9,926 nt of DNA from contig VFKS01000207.1 of assembly GCA_009885425.1 (NCBI GenBank), positions 1-9,926 on the forward strand. The letters run 5' to 3'. The position numbers and the translations under genes were made by a program. Below are positions 1 through 6,263 of this stretch, piece by piece; positions within the stretch are counted from its first letter, which is position 1; every line of letters starts with the position of its first letter. The notes under the pieces were generated by a model. That model saw nothing but the letters and a program-made list of their open reading frames with translations, was not told where the DNA came from and did no database searches. The DNA comes from Novosphingobium sp. Lineage in GTDB: Bacteria > Pseudomonadota > Alphaproteobacteria > Sphingomonadales > Sphingomonadaceae.

Positions 1-254
1 ACATAGGACAGCGGGAAAAACAGGATCCCGGCGCCAAAGATCATCAGACCATCGGGCCCGATCCCCAGCCAGCTCCACGGCAACCACGATGTCGGGCCAG
101 TTAGCCAGGATAAGTTGAACACCGACAGCTTGCTCGCCCCGATCAGGTTCGACAGCAGCAGGATCGCGACAAAGGCCGCCATCACATAGTCGTAGTAGCG
201 AAAATGGCGGCGGGCGCCCGAAGCGCCGTCGATCCGGGAAATGGGATGGGTCAT
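1..254 (-). CDS. Queuosine precursor transporter, YhhQ/VUT family (N-terminal part, runs off the left edge)
   Basis: Only the first 84 or so residues lie in the window; the gene continues beyond base 1. The family consists of multi-pass inner-membrane proteins that import the queuosine precursors preQ0/preQ1 for tRNA modification. The visible part has a short polar basic N-terminus, then a hydrophobic segment (residues about 22-42) containing YYDYVMAAFVAILLLSNLIG. After a loop rich in Trp, Pro and Gly comes a second hydrophobic stretch reading LMIFGAGILFFPLSYV. The YxxxMxxFVxxLLLSNxxxxK opening and the GxxxFPLSYV segment are characteristic of this family. The ATG at 252-254 is the natural start. 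The gene is divergent from tRNA-Arg, with 61 bases between them. The family call is from memory of its conserved N-terminus, and the transport specificity is inherited from the family. Confidence 0.82.
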   Translation of the reverse strand, partial: MTHPISRIDGASGARRHFRYYDYVMAAFVAILLLSNLIGASKLSVFNLSWLTGPTSWLPWSWLGIGPDGLMIFGAGILFFPLSY

Positions 255-275
255 GGCATTGCACGCTAGCGATGT

Positions 276-304
276 TTGCGCGTCGCGAAAAGCCTGCCTA
301 TGAG
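276..304 (+). promoter_or_regulatory. Probable sigma-70-type promoter for tRNA-Arg
   Basis: A TTGCGC (276-281) and a TATGAG (299-304) are separated by exactly 17 bases. This would start transcription near base 311, a few bases before the mature tRNA 5' end at 316. Both hexamers differ from the TTGACA/TATAAT consensus. The call rests on spacing and position and is an inference. Confidence 0.4.
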
Positions 305-315
305 GGCACCCGATG

Positions 316-392
316 GCGCCCGTAGCTCAGTTGGATAGAGCACGAGACTTCTAATCTTGAGGCCGGTGGTTCGAATCCACCCGGGCGCACCA
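316..392 (+). tRNA. tRNA-Arg (anticodon TCT)
   Basis: The complete cloverleaf can be folded by hand. The acceptor stem GCGCCCG (316-322) pairs with CGGGCGC (382-388). The D stem GCTC/GAGC is at 325-328/338-341. The anticodon stem CGAGA/TCTTG (343-347/355-359, one G-T pair) encloses the loop CTTCTAA, with anticodon TCT at 350-352. The T stem GGTGG/CCACC (365-369/377-381) encloses TTCGAAT. The CCA end is encoded (390-392). TCT reads AGA and AGG, which are rare arginine codons in high-GC genomes. It ends 10 bases before the stop codon of the convergent NUDIX gene. No integrase or direct repeat suggests use as an attachment site. Confidence 0.97.
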
Positions 393-402
393 TTTCCCGA
401 AG

Positions 403-1203
403 CTAACCCCGCGACGCGCTTTCCAGCGCTTCGCCGTGGATCGGATAACCGGCATCGTCGGGGATCATCAGCCACGGCGCGCCATCGCGGAGTTCCATGA
501 ATGGGGTAATCATGACCGAGGGATACGCGGCCACGTGGGCCAGCGCATCGTCAAAGCTGCTGAACTGCGCCAGCCGCTCCAGATTGCGGCGGGTCGGGAA
601 GATCACCTTGATATCACCGCTATCGGCGAGCCGCAGCGCTTCCGCAGCGCTGGCCCAGAACAGGTGCGTGTTCTCGGTCGCATCGACCAACAGATCGACC
701 GCGCCCGTACCTAGATCGGCGAGGTAGAAGCGGGTGTCGAACACCCGGATCTCCTTGTGCTTGGGCCGCCAGCGCGAAAACGGCACCAGCCCATCCAGAT
801 CGAGCGTCCAGCCCATAGCGGCCAGCACCGGGCCGAGCGTGCCGACCTCTAGCAGGTGCGCCCGAGCGCGCAGCGCGTCTTCCAGGCTGGGGTGCTGATG
901 CAGACCCACCGCCAGTCCGGTCTCCTCCAGCGTTTCGCGCACAGCCGCGATCCGGGCGGCGAGTTCTTCGCGGGTGTCGTCATCGCTGGCACCATGAGCA
1001 TCGGCGAGGTCGCGGTCGGCAGGGTCAACCCGCCCGCCGGGAAACACCGCCGCTCCGCCGGCAAAGCGCATTTCCTTGGAACGCTGGACCATCAATAGCT
1101 GCGGCGCGCCGCCTTCGGGGCAATTGCGAAAGATCACCAGCGTTGCGGCGGGGGTCGCGGGCGGCACTTCGCCGGCGGGGTCAAACATATCCTGAAGGTC
1201 CAT
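403..1203 (-). CDS. NUDIX hydrolase with an enlarged NUDIX box (NUDT19-like)
   Basis: A 266-residue NUDIX-fold pyrophosphohydrolase, a family that cleaves X-linked nucleoside diphosphates including CoA and NAD derivatives. An N-terminal beta strand (TLVIFR, residues 21-26) and MVQRS lead to VFPGGRVD (residues 53-60). The catalytic helix RETLEETG follows at residues 89-96, supplying the metal-binding glutamates E93 and E94 of the REUXEEXGU half. About 18 extra residues, rich in Asp and Ala, separate the GG from this helix. That enlarged box is known from NUDT19-type CoA diphosphatases, so CoA or a similar substrate is possible but unproven. I chose the ATG at 1201-1203 because the protein then begins shortly before the fold. 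The frame stays open to 1287, but that extension is basic, of different composition and lies in the intergenic region. No strong Shine-Dalgarno site is visible. An internal ATG six residues on is an alternative start. Confidence 0.82.
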   Translation of the reverse strand: MDLQDMFDPAGEVPPATPAATLVIFRNCPEGGAPQLLMVQRSKEMRFAGGAAVFPGGRVDPADRDLADAHGASDDDTREELAARIAAVRETLEETGLAVGLHQHPSLEDALRARAHLLEVGTLGPVLAAMGWTLDLDGLVPFSRWRPKHKEIRVFDTRFYLADLGTGAVDLLVDATENTHLFWASAAEALRLADSGDIKVIFPTRRNLERLAQFSSFDDALAHVAAYPSVMITPFMELRDGAPWLMIPDDAGYPIHGEALESASRG

Positions 1204-1277
1204 GGCTTTCAGCGTGGCGCCTAAGCCGCGTTTTGCCAAGAGGCTTTTGCGTGAAAATGTCTGTCGGAAAATCTTAC

Positions 1278-1318
1278 AAATGCGCAACCGTGGGGGCTGC
1301 GTATTTCAGGTAAAATAC
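1278..1318. repeat. Overlapping inverted repeats, possible activator-binding site
   Basis: AAATGCGCA (1278-1286) is the inverted partner, with one mismatch, of TGCGTATTT (1298-1306). GTATTT within the right arm is also a perfect inverted partner of AAATAC (1313-1318). The middle arm can therefore pair with either neighbour, giving three related half-sites. Their centre is about 75-80 bases upstream of the predicted sigma-54 start, a distance at which enhancer-binding activators often bind. The repeats are seen directly; activator binding is an inference and no specific regulator can be named. Confidence 0.3.
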
Positions 1319-1342
1319 GGAATAGATTGGATATAAGTATTT

Positions 1343-1358
1343 TGGCACGACCCATGCA
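1343..1358 (+). promoter_or_regulatory. Sigma-54 (RpoN) -24/-12 promoter
   Basis: TGGCACGACCCATGCA matches the established sigma-54 consensus TGGCACG-N4-TTGCW with a single mismatch (A for the first T of the -12 block). The preceding T also fits the YTGGCACG form. The invariant GG (1344-1345) and GC (1356-1357) are at the correct spacing. Transcription would begin near 1369 and run right, through the hairpin at 1381-1437, into the CHASE4-GGDEF-EAL gene about 200 bases away. Sigma-54 promoters require an ATP-driven enhancer-binding activator; none is encoded in the window. Confidence 0.6.
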
Positions 1359-1380
1359 TTGCTCGAGGTACCCCCAAGTA

Positions 1381-1437
1381 GTCTCGATTAGAGGCGGGGC
1401 CGCATCCTGGTCTCCCGCGGCCCCGCCTCCCCGAGAC
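1381..1437 (+). other. Large GC-rich stem-loop in the leader
   Basis: A perfect 13-bp inverted repeat, GAGGCGGGGCCGC (1391-1403) with GCGGCCCCGCCTC (1417-1429), encloses a 13-base loop. An outer 6-bp stem, GTCTCG (1381-1386) with CGAGAC (1432-1437), is separated from it by 4 and 2 unpaired bases. In RNA this would be a very stable two-tier hairpin starting about 12 bases from the predicted sigma-54 transcription start. The bases after it (ACTTCCCCG) contain no T-run, so it is not a standard intrinsic terminator. It could protect a 5' end, pause polymerase, or be the body of a small RNA. Confidence 0.7.
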
Positions 1438-1440
1438 ACT

Positions 1441-1564
1441 TCCCCGACATCAGCGACAGTCCGGACAAGAGGGTCAATACCGCTTTAACAGGGCGCTAAG
1501 TAATCCTTGACCTCTGACCGATAAACACCCGCTCGCGTAGCGATGATTGCTGCCTAGTCGGGGA
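1441..1564 (+). promoter_or_regulatory. Possible sequestration of the ribosome-binding region
   Basis: TCCCCGAC (1441-1448) is perfectly complementary over 8 bases to GTCGGGGA (1557-1564). The latter contains the only Shine-Dalgarno-like purine run before the TTG start at 1569. A second copy of the complementary heptamer, TCCCCGA, lies at 1428-1434 inside the right side of the upstream hairpin. If the first pairing forms, it closes a long loop around the weaker hairpin at 1469-1514 and hides the ribosome-binding site. The complementarity is seen in the sequence; the regulatory role is an inference. Confidence 0.35.
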
Positions 1565-1568
1565 TATT

Positions 1569-3800
1569 TTGACACAGGAAAGTCTTCACCACCGTGATTG
1601 GCGCAAGGCGCGGCTGTTCGGGCCGATCGCCGGTTTGACGCTGGGTGTCCTGTTGCTGCTGGTGCTGGTTTCGGCGCTGCTGGTCCAGCGCTTTGACGCG
1701 ACTGCTTCGGCGCGCGAGCAGCACATGGTCCAGCAAGGCTTTTACTACCAGGTTCAGGAACTGAACAAGGTGATCGCAACCCAGGTGGGCTGGGACGGTG
1801 CCGTGAAAATGCTCGACCATCGCCAGAACGCCGACTGGGCCGACTTTAATCTTGGCAATTACCTCTACACCTTCAACGGGTTCACCCACTCCTTCGTGGT
1901 CGATGACCGCGACAAGGTGTTCTATGCCTCGTTCAATGGCGAGCGGGCTGGCCTTGGCGACTATGCCGCCTTTGCGCCCGCGGCCGACCAGTTGCTGCCC
2001 CAGATACGCAAGGCCGAAAGTATCCGGCCCAAGCTCGCTCCGCGTCCGGGCAAAGGCAATTTGGTGATCCCGCCGATTCAGGCCAACACCGTCGGACGGA
2101 TCAACGGGCAGGTCTACCTGGTCACGGCCACACTGGTGCAGCCCGATTTCGGCAAGTATCTTCCCAAAACAAGCCGCGCGCCGGTCGCGATCACGGCGCT
2201 GCCGATCGATGCCAAATTGCTGTCCGGTTTTGCCCAGCGCTACCTACTCGATCAGCTGAATGTAGCGCCAGACCAGGCTAGCCGTTCGGGCAACGGCACA
2301 CTGGTCCTGCGCGATCTCAGACAGAACCCGATCGCAACGCTGATCTGGAACCCGCGTAAGCCCAGCGCTGCCTTGCTCGATCGGCTGCTGGTGCCGCTGT
2401 TGCTGGTCGCGATTCTGCTGGGTCTGCTGGCCTGGTCGATGGTGCGGCGCAGTGCGGCGGTGGTGACCGATCTGATCGCGAGCGAGGCCCGCGCCAAGCA
2501 TCTGGCGTTTCACGATCCGCTGACCCACCTGCCCAATCGGGCAATGCTGTTCGAGCGGTTGCATGCGCTGCTTGGCGGGATCAGCAGGCCGGGTGACCGG
2601 GTTAGTGTGCTCTGCGTCGATCTCGACCGGTTCAAGGAAATCAACGATACGCTGGGCCATCATGCTGGCGATCTGGTGATTGAAACCACCGCCACCCGGC
2701 TACGTTTGGCCTGCGCGGGTGCCACGCTTATCGCGCGGTTGGGCGGAGACGAGTTCGTCGTGCTGTGCAGCAAGGCGGATTGCGATGGCGCCGAAGTGCT
2801 GGGGCAGAAGATCATCGCCGCACTGTCTGCGCCGATCGCCTCCGAATATGGGCGGCTTGAAGTGGGCTGCTCGATCGGCACGGTGGTGATCGACCGGAGC
2901 GGGGTGGAGCCAACCGAAGCGTTGCGGTGGGCCGATCTTGCGCTCTACCAGTCCAAACAGACCGGCCGCGGCAAGCAGACATTTTTCATACCCGAGATGG
3001 ATCAGGCGCTGCAAAGCCGCCGCTCGCTTGAAACCGATCTGCGCAACGCGCTGGCCGATGGCGATTTGCGGATGGTGTATCAGCCGCAGGTTGATCTGCA
3101 TGGCAGGATCGGCGCGGTTGAAGCCCTGCTGCGCTGGACCCATCCAGAGCGCGGCGAAGTGCCGCCGGATGTCTTTGTGCCGCTGGCTGAAGAAACCGGG
3201 CTGATCCTGCTGCTGGGCGAATTTGTGCTGCGCCGGGTCTTTGCTGAAACCGGACAGTGGGTCCGTATCCGGGTTGCGATCAATGTTTCGGCCGAACAGA
3301 TGCGCGTCCCCGGCTTTGCCGCGCTGGTTGCGCGGTTGGCGGCACACGCCCGGATTGATCCAGCCCGCTATGAAATCGAACTGACCGAAACCGCTCTGCT
3401 CAGCGATGATCCGGTCACCGCCGGAAACATCAGTGCGCTCAAACGGCTAGGCTTCACCTTCGCGCTTGATGATTTCGGGACCGGCTATTCCAGCCTCAGC
3501 GTTCTGCAAAGATTTTCGGTCGACAAGATCAAGATCGACCGCTCCTTCGTCAGCTGCCTCGATGATGGCGGCGAGTCTGAGGCGCTGGTTGATGCAATGA
3601 TCAAGCTGGCCAAGGCGCTCGACCTCAGGGTGATTGCCGAAGGGGTGGAAACAGAATCGCAGCGCAGCCACCTGGCCGCATGCGGGTGCACGGAATTTCA
3701 GGGTTATTTGACCGGGCGGCCGATGCCGGCCGGCGCGGTCGAGGATCTCATTGGAGTAGCGGCCACCCAGCCGCGCCGCGCGGTCAGCCGGCGGCGTTGA
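1569..3800 (+). CDS. Membrane-bound CHASE4-GGDEF-EAL cyclic-di-GMP synthase/phosphodiesterase
   Basis: A 743-residue inner-membrane signalling protein. Residues 17-40 form one transmembrane helix. A periplasmic sensor of CHASE4 type (about 45-265, with [15 protein letters not shown] and [14 protein letters not shown]) follows, and a second helix spans about 271-291. Inside the cell come a GGDEF domain (about 313-475; [10 protein letters not shown], intact GGDEF at 392-396) and an EAL domain (about 493-735; EALLRW at 518-523, [18 protein letters not shown] from 634, KIDRSF, EGVET, FQGYL). The main catalytic motifs of both activities are present. The RxxD product-inhibition site normally just before GGDEF is absent. 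TTG at 1569 is the only ATG, GTG or TTG codon in frame between the stop at 1515-1517 and the first helix; GGGGA at 1560-1564 would be its weak ribosome-binding site. Its 3' end overlaps the convergent glutaredoxin gene by 17 bases. The sensed signal is unknown, and the net direction of cyclic-di-GMP turnover cannot be read from sequence. Confidence 0.93.
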   Translation: MTQESLHHRDWRKARLFGPIAGLTLGVLLLLVLVSALLVQRFDATASAREQHMVQQGFYYQVQELNKVIATQVGWDGAVKMLDHRQNADWADFNLGNYLYTFNGFTHSFVVDDRDKVFYASFNGERAGLGDYAAFAPAADQLLPQIRKAESIRPKLAPRPGKGNLVIPPIQANTVGRINGQVYLVTATLVQPDFGKYLPKTSRAPVAITALPIDAKLLSGFAQRYLLDQLNVAPDQASRSGNGTLVLRDLRQNPIATLIWNPRKPSAALLDRLLVPLLLVAILLGLLAWSMVRRSAAVVTDLIASEARAKHLAFHDPLTHLPNRAMLFERLHALLGGISRPGDRVSVLCVDLDRFKEINDTLGHHAGDLVIETTATRLRLACAGATLIARLGGDEFVVLCSKADCDGAEVLGQKIIAALSAPIASEYGRLEVGCSIGTVVIDRSGVEPTEALRWADLALYQSKQTGRGKQTFFIPEMDQALQSRRSLETDLRNALADGDLRMVYQPQVDLHGRIGAVEALLRWTHPERGEVPPDVFVPLAEETGLILLLGEFVLRRVFAETGQWVRIRVAINVSAEQMRVPGFAALVARLAAHARIDPARYEIELTETALLSDDPVTAGNISALKRLGFTFALDDFGTGYSSLSVLQRFSVDKIKIDRSFVSCLDDGGESEALVDAMIKLAKALDLRVIAEGVETESQRSHLAACGCTEFQGYLTGRPMPAGAVEDLIGVAATQPRRAVSRRR

Positions 3801-4128
3801 CCCCAGCCTCGGCCAGCAGCTGTTGCAGCTCGCCAGCTTCATACATTTCCATCATGATATCGCTGCCGCCAACGAATTCGCCCTTCACATAGAGCTGGGG
3901 AATGGTCGGCCAGTCCGAATAGGCCTTGATCCCCTGGCGGACTTCCTGATCCTGCAACACATCGATACTGCCATAGGCCACGCCCAGATGATCGAGGATG
4001 GCGATCGCCTTGCTCGAAAAGCCGCACTGCGGGAACAGCGGGCTGCCCTTCATGAACAGCACGACATCGTTGCTCTTGACGATTTCGGCGATGCGGGCGT
4101 TGCCAGGATTTTGTGGGGAATCGGACAT
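3784..4128 (-). CDS. grxD: Monothiol CGFS glutaredoxin (Grx4 family)
   Basis: A 114-residue single-domain class II glutaredoxin. These proteins bind a [2Fe-2S] cluster between two subunits using the active-site cysteine and glutathione, and pass it on or sense iron together with BolA. Visible hallmarks are VVLFMKGSP (K27 contacts glutathione), FPQCGFS with C35 at residues 33-38, [18 protein letters not shown] (residues 73-90) and a C-terminal helix. Length is normal for the family. The common GTP before the active site is GSP here, a mild variation. A good Shine-Dalgarno AAGGAG lies just upstream of the ATG. The gene is last in the long minus-strand run, 34 bases after bolA, which fits a functional Grx4-BolA pair. 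Its tail overlaps the convergent cyclic-di-GMP gene. Confidence 0.95.
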   Translation of the reverse strand: MSDSPQNPGNARIAEIVKSNDVVLFMKGSPLFPQCGFSSKAIAILDHLGVAYGSIDVLQDQEVRQGIKAYSDWPTIPQLYVKGEFVGGSDIMMEMYEAGELQQLLAEAGVNAAG

Positions 4129-4162
4129 GGTATTCTCCTTGGTCCCTCAGGGGGGGCCAGAA

Positions 4163-4396
4163 TTATTTGGGTATGCCGGTGGTCAGTTGCAAGGCATGGA
4201 GTGCGCCGCCCATATCCGCGCCGATCGCGGCATAGACCAGCTTGTGCTGGGCCACCCGCGGCATGCCGATGAAAGCGGCGGAAACAACGTGGGCGGCCCA
4301 GTGGTTGTCATCTCCGGCCAGATCGGTCAGCGTGACTTGGGCATCGGGCAGCCCGGCCTTGATCCGGGAGACGATTTCGTCACCGGTCATCGCCAT
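4163..4396 (-). CDS. BolA family protein
   Basis: A 77-residue protein of the BolA/IbaG fold. These small alpha/beta proteins form heterodimers with CGFS glutaredoxins around a [2Fe-2S] cluster, or act in cluster delivery. The sequence runs IVSRIKAGLPDA, then DDNHWAAHVVSAAFIGMPRV, then HKLVYAAI and GALHALQL, matching the family's conserved order. H32 in the NHW stretch and H51 are candidate cluster ligands by analogy. The start at 4394-4396 lies 4 bases after the zeta gene stop, with GAGG about 10 bases upstream; an in-frame ATG two codons later is equally possible. The adjacent glutaredoxin gene supports the partner role. It is more IbaG-like in size than the 105-residue E. coli BolA, so I give no symbol. 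Confidence 0.92.
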   Translation of the reverse strand: MAMTGDEIVSRIKAGLPDAQVTLTDLAGDDNHWAAHVVSAAFIGMPRVAQHKLVYAAIGADMGGALHALQLTTGIPK

Positions 4397-4400
4397 GGGA

Positions 4401-4724
4401 TCAAGCCTCGCCCATCAGCGCGCGGCGCGCTTCGACGGTCTTGGCTTCGAGCGCGGCGCGGATATCGGCATCGCTGGTTTCGATACCGGCCGAGATCAGA
4501 TCGCCGAGCAGCTTGCGGATCACGTCTTCGTCACCGGCCTCTTCGAAATCGGCCTGAACCACGGCCTTGGCATAGGCATCGCTTTCTTCCGGAGAGAGTC
4601 CCATAAGTTCGGCTGCCCATGCGCCGAGCAAGCGGTTGCGGCGGGCCTGCACGCGAAACTGGAAGTCTTCGTCACGGGCGAATTTGCTCTCTTCGGCGCG
4701 TTCGCGGTCATTGAAATCGGTCAT
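4401..4724 (-). CDS. ATP synthase inhibitor subunit zeta (formerly DUF1476)
   Basis: A 107-residue soluble, largely helical, charged protein. The family (Pfam ATPaseInh_sub_z) was defined in Paracoccus denitrificans, where its N-terminal segment blocks ATP hydrolysis by F1Fo-ATP synthase. The N-terminus MTDFNDRERAEESKFARD followed by VQARRNRLLGAWAAELMG (residues 25-42) is the diagnostic part. The rest (DAYAKAVVQADFEEAG, DVIRKLLGDL) matches the four-helix body. Length equals the family norm. A clear AGGAG lies 6 bases before the ATG. It is spaced 24 bases from the cytochrome gene upstream and 4 bases from bolA downstream. How strongly the protein inhibits varies between alphaproteobacteria, so physiological importance here is unknown. 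Confidence 0.93.
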   Translation of the reverse strand: MTDFNDRERAEESKFARDEDFQFRVQARRNRLLGAWAAELMGLSPEESDAYAKAVVQADFEEAGDEDVIRKLLGDLISAGIETSDADIRAALEAKTVEARRALMGEA

Positions 4725-4748
4725 GTCTGCTCCTGCTGATCGGCCGCC

Positions 4749-5234
4749 TCAGCCGGCCTTGGGCGGCGGGGCGGGCGGCGTCTGATAGGTATCGTGGCAG
4801 CCCTTGCACGATGCCGCTGTGCTGGCAAGCGCGGCATCGAAGGCAGGCTTGTCTTCGGCCTTGGCGGCATCGGCCAGAGCCTTGGTGCTATCGGCAAAGG
4901 CCTTCGCCTTGGCCGCAAAATCGGCCTTCTGGGTCCAGACCTTGGCCGTGGCCCGGCTGGCAACCCCCCGGGTGTTATCGGCAAACAGCGCAGGCATCGC
5001 GGCGGCCCATTTGGCGAGGCCGCTGGCCGGGAAGGTCAAATTTTTCAGCGGCGCGCCATTGGCACTGGCACCCTTCAGCAGGTTGAGCGAGCTGGCCGAC
5101 ATCACCATCCCGGCCTGCCGTGCGGCCACCAGCTCCTGCGGGCTGGGGCCAGCCGCGTGCGGCGCTGAATTGGCAGTGGCGGCCCAGCCGGTGGCGACCA
5201 GTGCGCCTGCGATCACGATCCGTGCTGCGATCAT
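4749..5234 (-). CDS. Class II c-type cytochrome (cytochrome c'/c556 type), exported
   Basis: A 161-residue precursor. Residues 1-24 form a signal peptide (MIAARIVIAGALVATGWAA, cleavage probably after NSA). The mature part is a helical bundle ending in the heme-attachment motif CKGCH at residues 143-147, near the C-terminus as in class II cytochromes. The sixth ligand could be M43 or M45 in RQAGMVMSAS, which would make it a low-spin c556-like protein rather than a true five-coordinate c'. The tail after the heme site is proline-rich (PPAPPP). I prefer the ATG at 5232-5234 because GGGAG sits 8 bases upstream; the ATG at 5249 has no such site and would add five polar residues before the signal peptide. 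It follows the quinone oxidoreductase by 30 bases. The electron-transfer partner is unknown. Confidence 0.88.
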   Translation of the reverse strand: MIAARIVIAGALVATGWAATANSAPHAAGPSPQELVAARQAGMVMSASSLNLLKGASANGAPLKNLTFPASGLAKWAAAMPALFADNTRGVASRATAKVWTQKADFAAKAKAFADSTKALADAAKAEDKPAFDAALASTAASCKGCHDTYQTPPAPPPKAG

Positions 5235-5264
5235 TGCTCGATCTCCCATATGGGCGCAGGCGCC

Positions 5265-6263
5265 TCAGCCCATAGTCACCACGACCTTGCCGATCGCCTT
5301 GCGCTCGGCCAGCATGGTAATCGCTTCGCCGCCGCGCGCCAGCGGGAAAGTGGCCGAAACCATCGGCTTGATCTTGCCCGTTTTCAGCAGATCAAACAGC
5401 GTCGCGATATGCACCGCATTGGCTTTCGGATCGCGCGCCGCAAAGGCGCCCCAGAATACGCCGCAGACGTCGCAGCTTTTCAGCAGGGTCAGGTTGAGCG
5501 GCAACTTGGCGATCCCAGCGGTAAAGCCGACCACGCAGAACCGGCCTTCCCACGCGATCGAGCGGACTGCGGGTTCGGAATAGTCACCGCCGATGATGTC
5601 ATAGATCACGTGCGCGCCTTCGGGGCCGCAAGCGGTCTTGAACGCTTCGGCCAGCGCCTTGGACTGATCCTTGTCGAGCGGAGCGCGGGGATAGATCACC
5701 ACTTCGTCCGCCCCGGCAGCACGCACTGCGGCGGCCTTGTCTTCGCTGGAAACCGCGGCGACAACTTTGGCGCCATAGGCCTTGCCCAGTTCCACGGCCG
5801 CGAGCCCAACCCCGCCTGCCGCGCCGAGCACCAGCAGCGTGTCGCCAGCCTTCAGATGTCCGCGATCGAGCAGACCGTGCATATTGGTGCCATAGGTCAT
5901 CAACAGCGATGCCCCGGTTTCAAAGCTGGCGTCATCGGGCAGCGGCCAGATCCGCGCGGCATCGGCCAGCACTTCTTCAGCCAGCCCGCCATTGCCGAGC
6001 ATCGCGATTACCCGGTCGCCGATCTTGCAGTTGGTCACCCCATCGCCCAGCGCATCGATCACGCCGGCCACTTCACCGCCGGGCGAATAGGGCCGCTGCG
6101 GCTTGAACTGGTAGAGGTCTTGGATCATCAGCACGTCGGGGAAATTGATCGAGCAAGCCTTGACCGCGATCCGGACCTGACCCGGGCCGGGGACCGGGCT
6201 TTCGATTTCATCGAGGGTTAGCGTTTCGGGGCCGCCAGCGGCGTGAGTGCGAAGGGCTTTCAT
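5265..6263 (-). CDS. NAD(P)H:quinone oxidoreductase, zinc-free MDR family
   Basis: A 332-residue medium-chain dehydrogenase/reductase of the zeta-crystallin/QOR branch, expected to reduce quinones or enones with NADPH in the cytoplasm. An N-terminal GroES-like domain ([42 protein letters not shown]) is followed by a Rossmann domain with [21 protein letters not shown] (AAGGVG at 148-153). The zinc-binding cysteine/histidine set is absent, as expected for QOR enzymes. The start at 6261-6263 has AGGAGA about 10 bases upstream and overlaps the leuD stop in an ATGA arrangement; a longer frame to 6290 would add nine residues before the conserved MKALR. The overlap implies translational coupling to leuD, though no link to leucine synthesis is known. 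The real substrate cannot be told from sequence. Confidence 0.9.
   Translation of the reverse strand: MKALRTHAAGGPETLTLDEIESPVPGPGQVRIAVKACSINFPDVLMIQDLYQFKPQRPYSPGGEVAGVIDALGDGVTNCKIGDRVIAMLGNGGLAEEVLADAARIWPLPDDASFETGASLLMTYGTNMHGLLDRGHLKAGDTLLVLGAAGGVGLAAVELGKAYGAKVVAAVSSEDKAAAVRAAGADEVVIYPRAPLDKDQSKALAEAFKTACGPEGAHVIYDIIGGDYSEPAVRSIAWEGRFCVVGFTAGIAKLPLNLTLLKSCDVCGVFWGAFAARDPKANAVHIATLFDLLKTGKIKPMVSATFPLARGGEAITMLAERKAIGKVVVTMG

Larger units (their letters stand above)
1204..1568. other. 365-bp non-coding region holding a sigma-54 promoter and a structured leader
   Basis: This stretch lies between the divergent starts of the NUDIX gene and the cyclic-di-GMP gene, and I see no convincing protein-coding content. 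From left to right it holds: an AT-rich part with overlapping inverted repeats (1278-1318); a sigma-54-type promoter facing right (1343-1358); a strong GC-rich hairpin (1381-1437); a second weaker hairpin, GAGGGTCAA (1469-1477) with TTGACCTC (1507-1514, one bulge); and the ribosome-binding region of the TTG-started gene. No T-run follows either hairpin. I found no matching c-di-GMP riboswitch (GEMM) core and could not place a good sigma-70 promoter for either gene. Confidence 0.7.

Noticed and set aside
316..392. tRNA-Arg as an integration site for a genomic island
   Set aside because: There is no integrase, no duplicated tRNA 3' end, and the neighbours on both sides look like core genes.
235..399. 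Perfect 9-bp inverted repeat CGGGAAATG (235-243) / CATTTCCCG (391-399) flanking tRNA-Arg
   Set aside because: The left arm lies in coding sequence and the right arm includes the tRNA CCA end. With no mobile element or direct repeat it is probably chance.
1204..1287. N-terminal extension of the NUDIX protein
   Set aside because: The frame is open, but the added residues are basic, unlike the family's N-terminus, and run into the inverted repeats. The ATG at 1203 is a better start.
1381..1437. Intrinsic transcription terminator
   Set aside because: The stem is strong but no T-run follows on either strand, and no gene ends nearby on the plus strand.
1354..1488. A 44-codon open frame starting ATG (MHCSRYPQVV...) across the hairpin
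   Set aside because: Its start codon lies inside the sigma-54 -12 element, upstream of the predicted transcription start, and the peptide is a Pro/Ser/Arg-rich read-out of the GC-rich stem. No ribosome-binding site is visible.
1369..1568. Cyclic-di-GMP (GEMM) riboswitch in front of the GGDEF-EAL gene
   Set aside because: The context is suggestive, but I could not find the conserved GEMM core or its tetraloop-receptor pattern.
2700..3347. A 215-codon open frame opposite the GGDEF-EAL gene
   Set aside because: It is a high-GC antisense shadow with His/Gln/Arg-rich composition and no domain; the sense strand is fully explained.
5250..6221. A 323-codon plus-strand frame opposite the quinone oxidoreductase
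   Set aside because: The same reasoning applies: it is an antisense shadow of a gene with clear family motifs, with no plausible start context.
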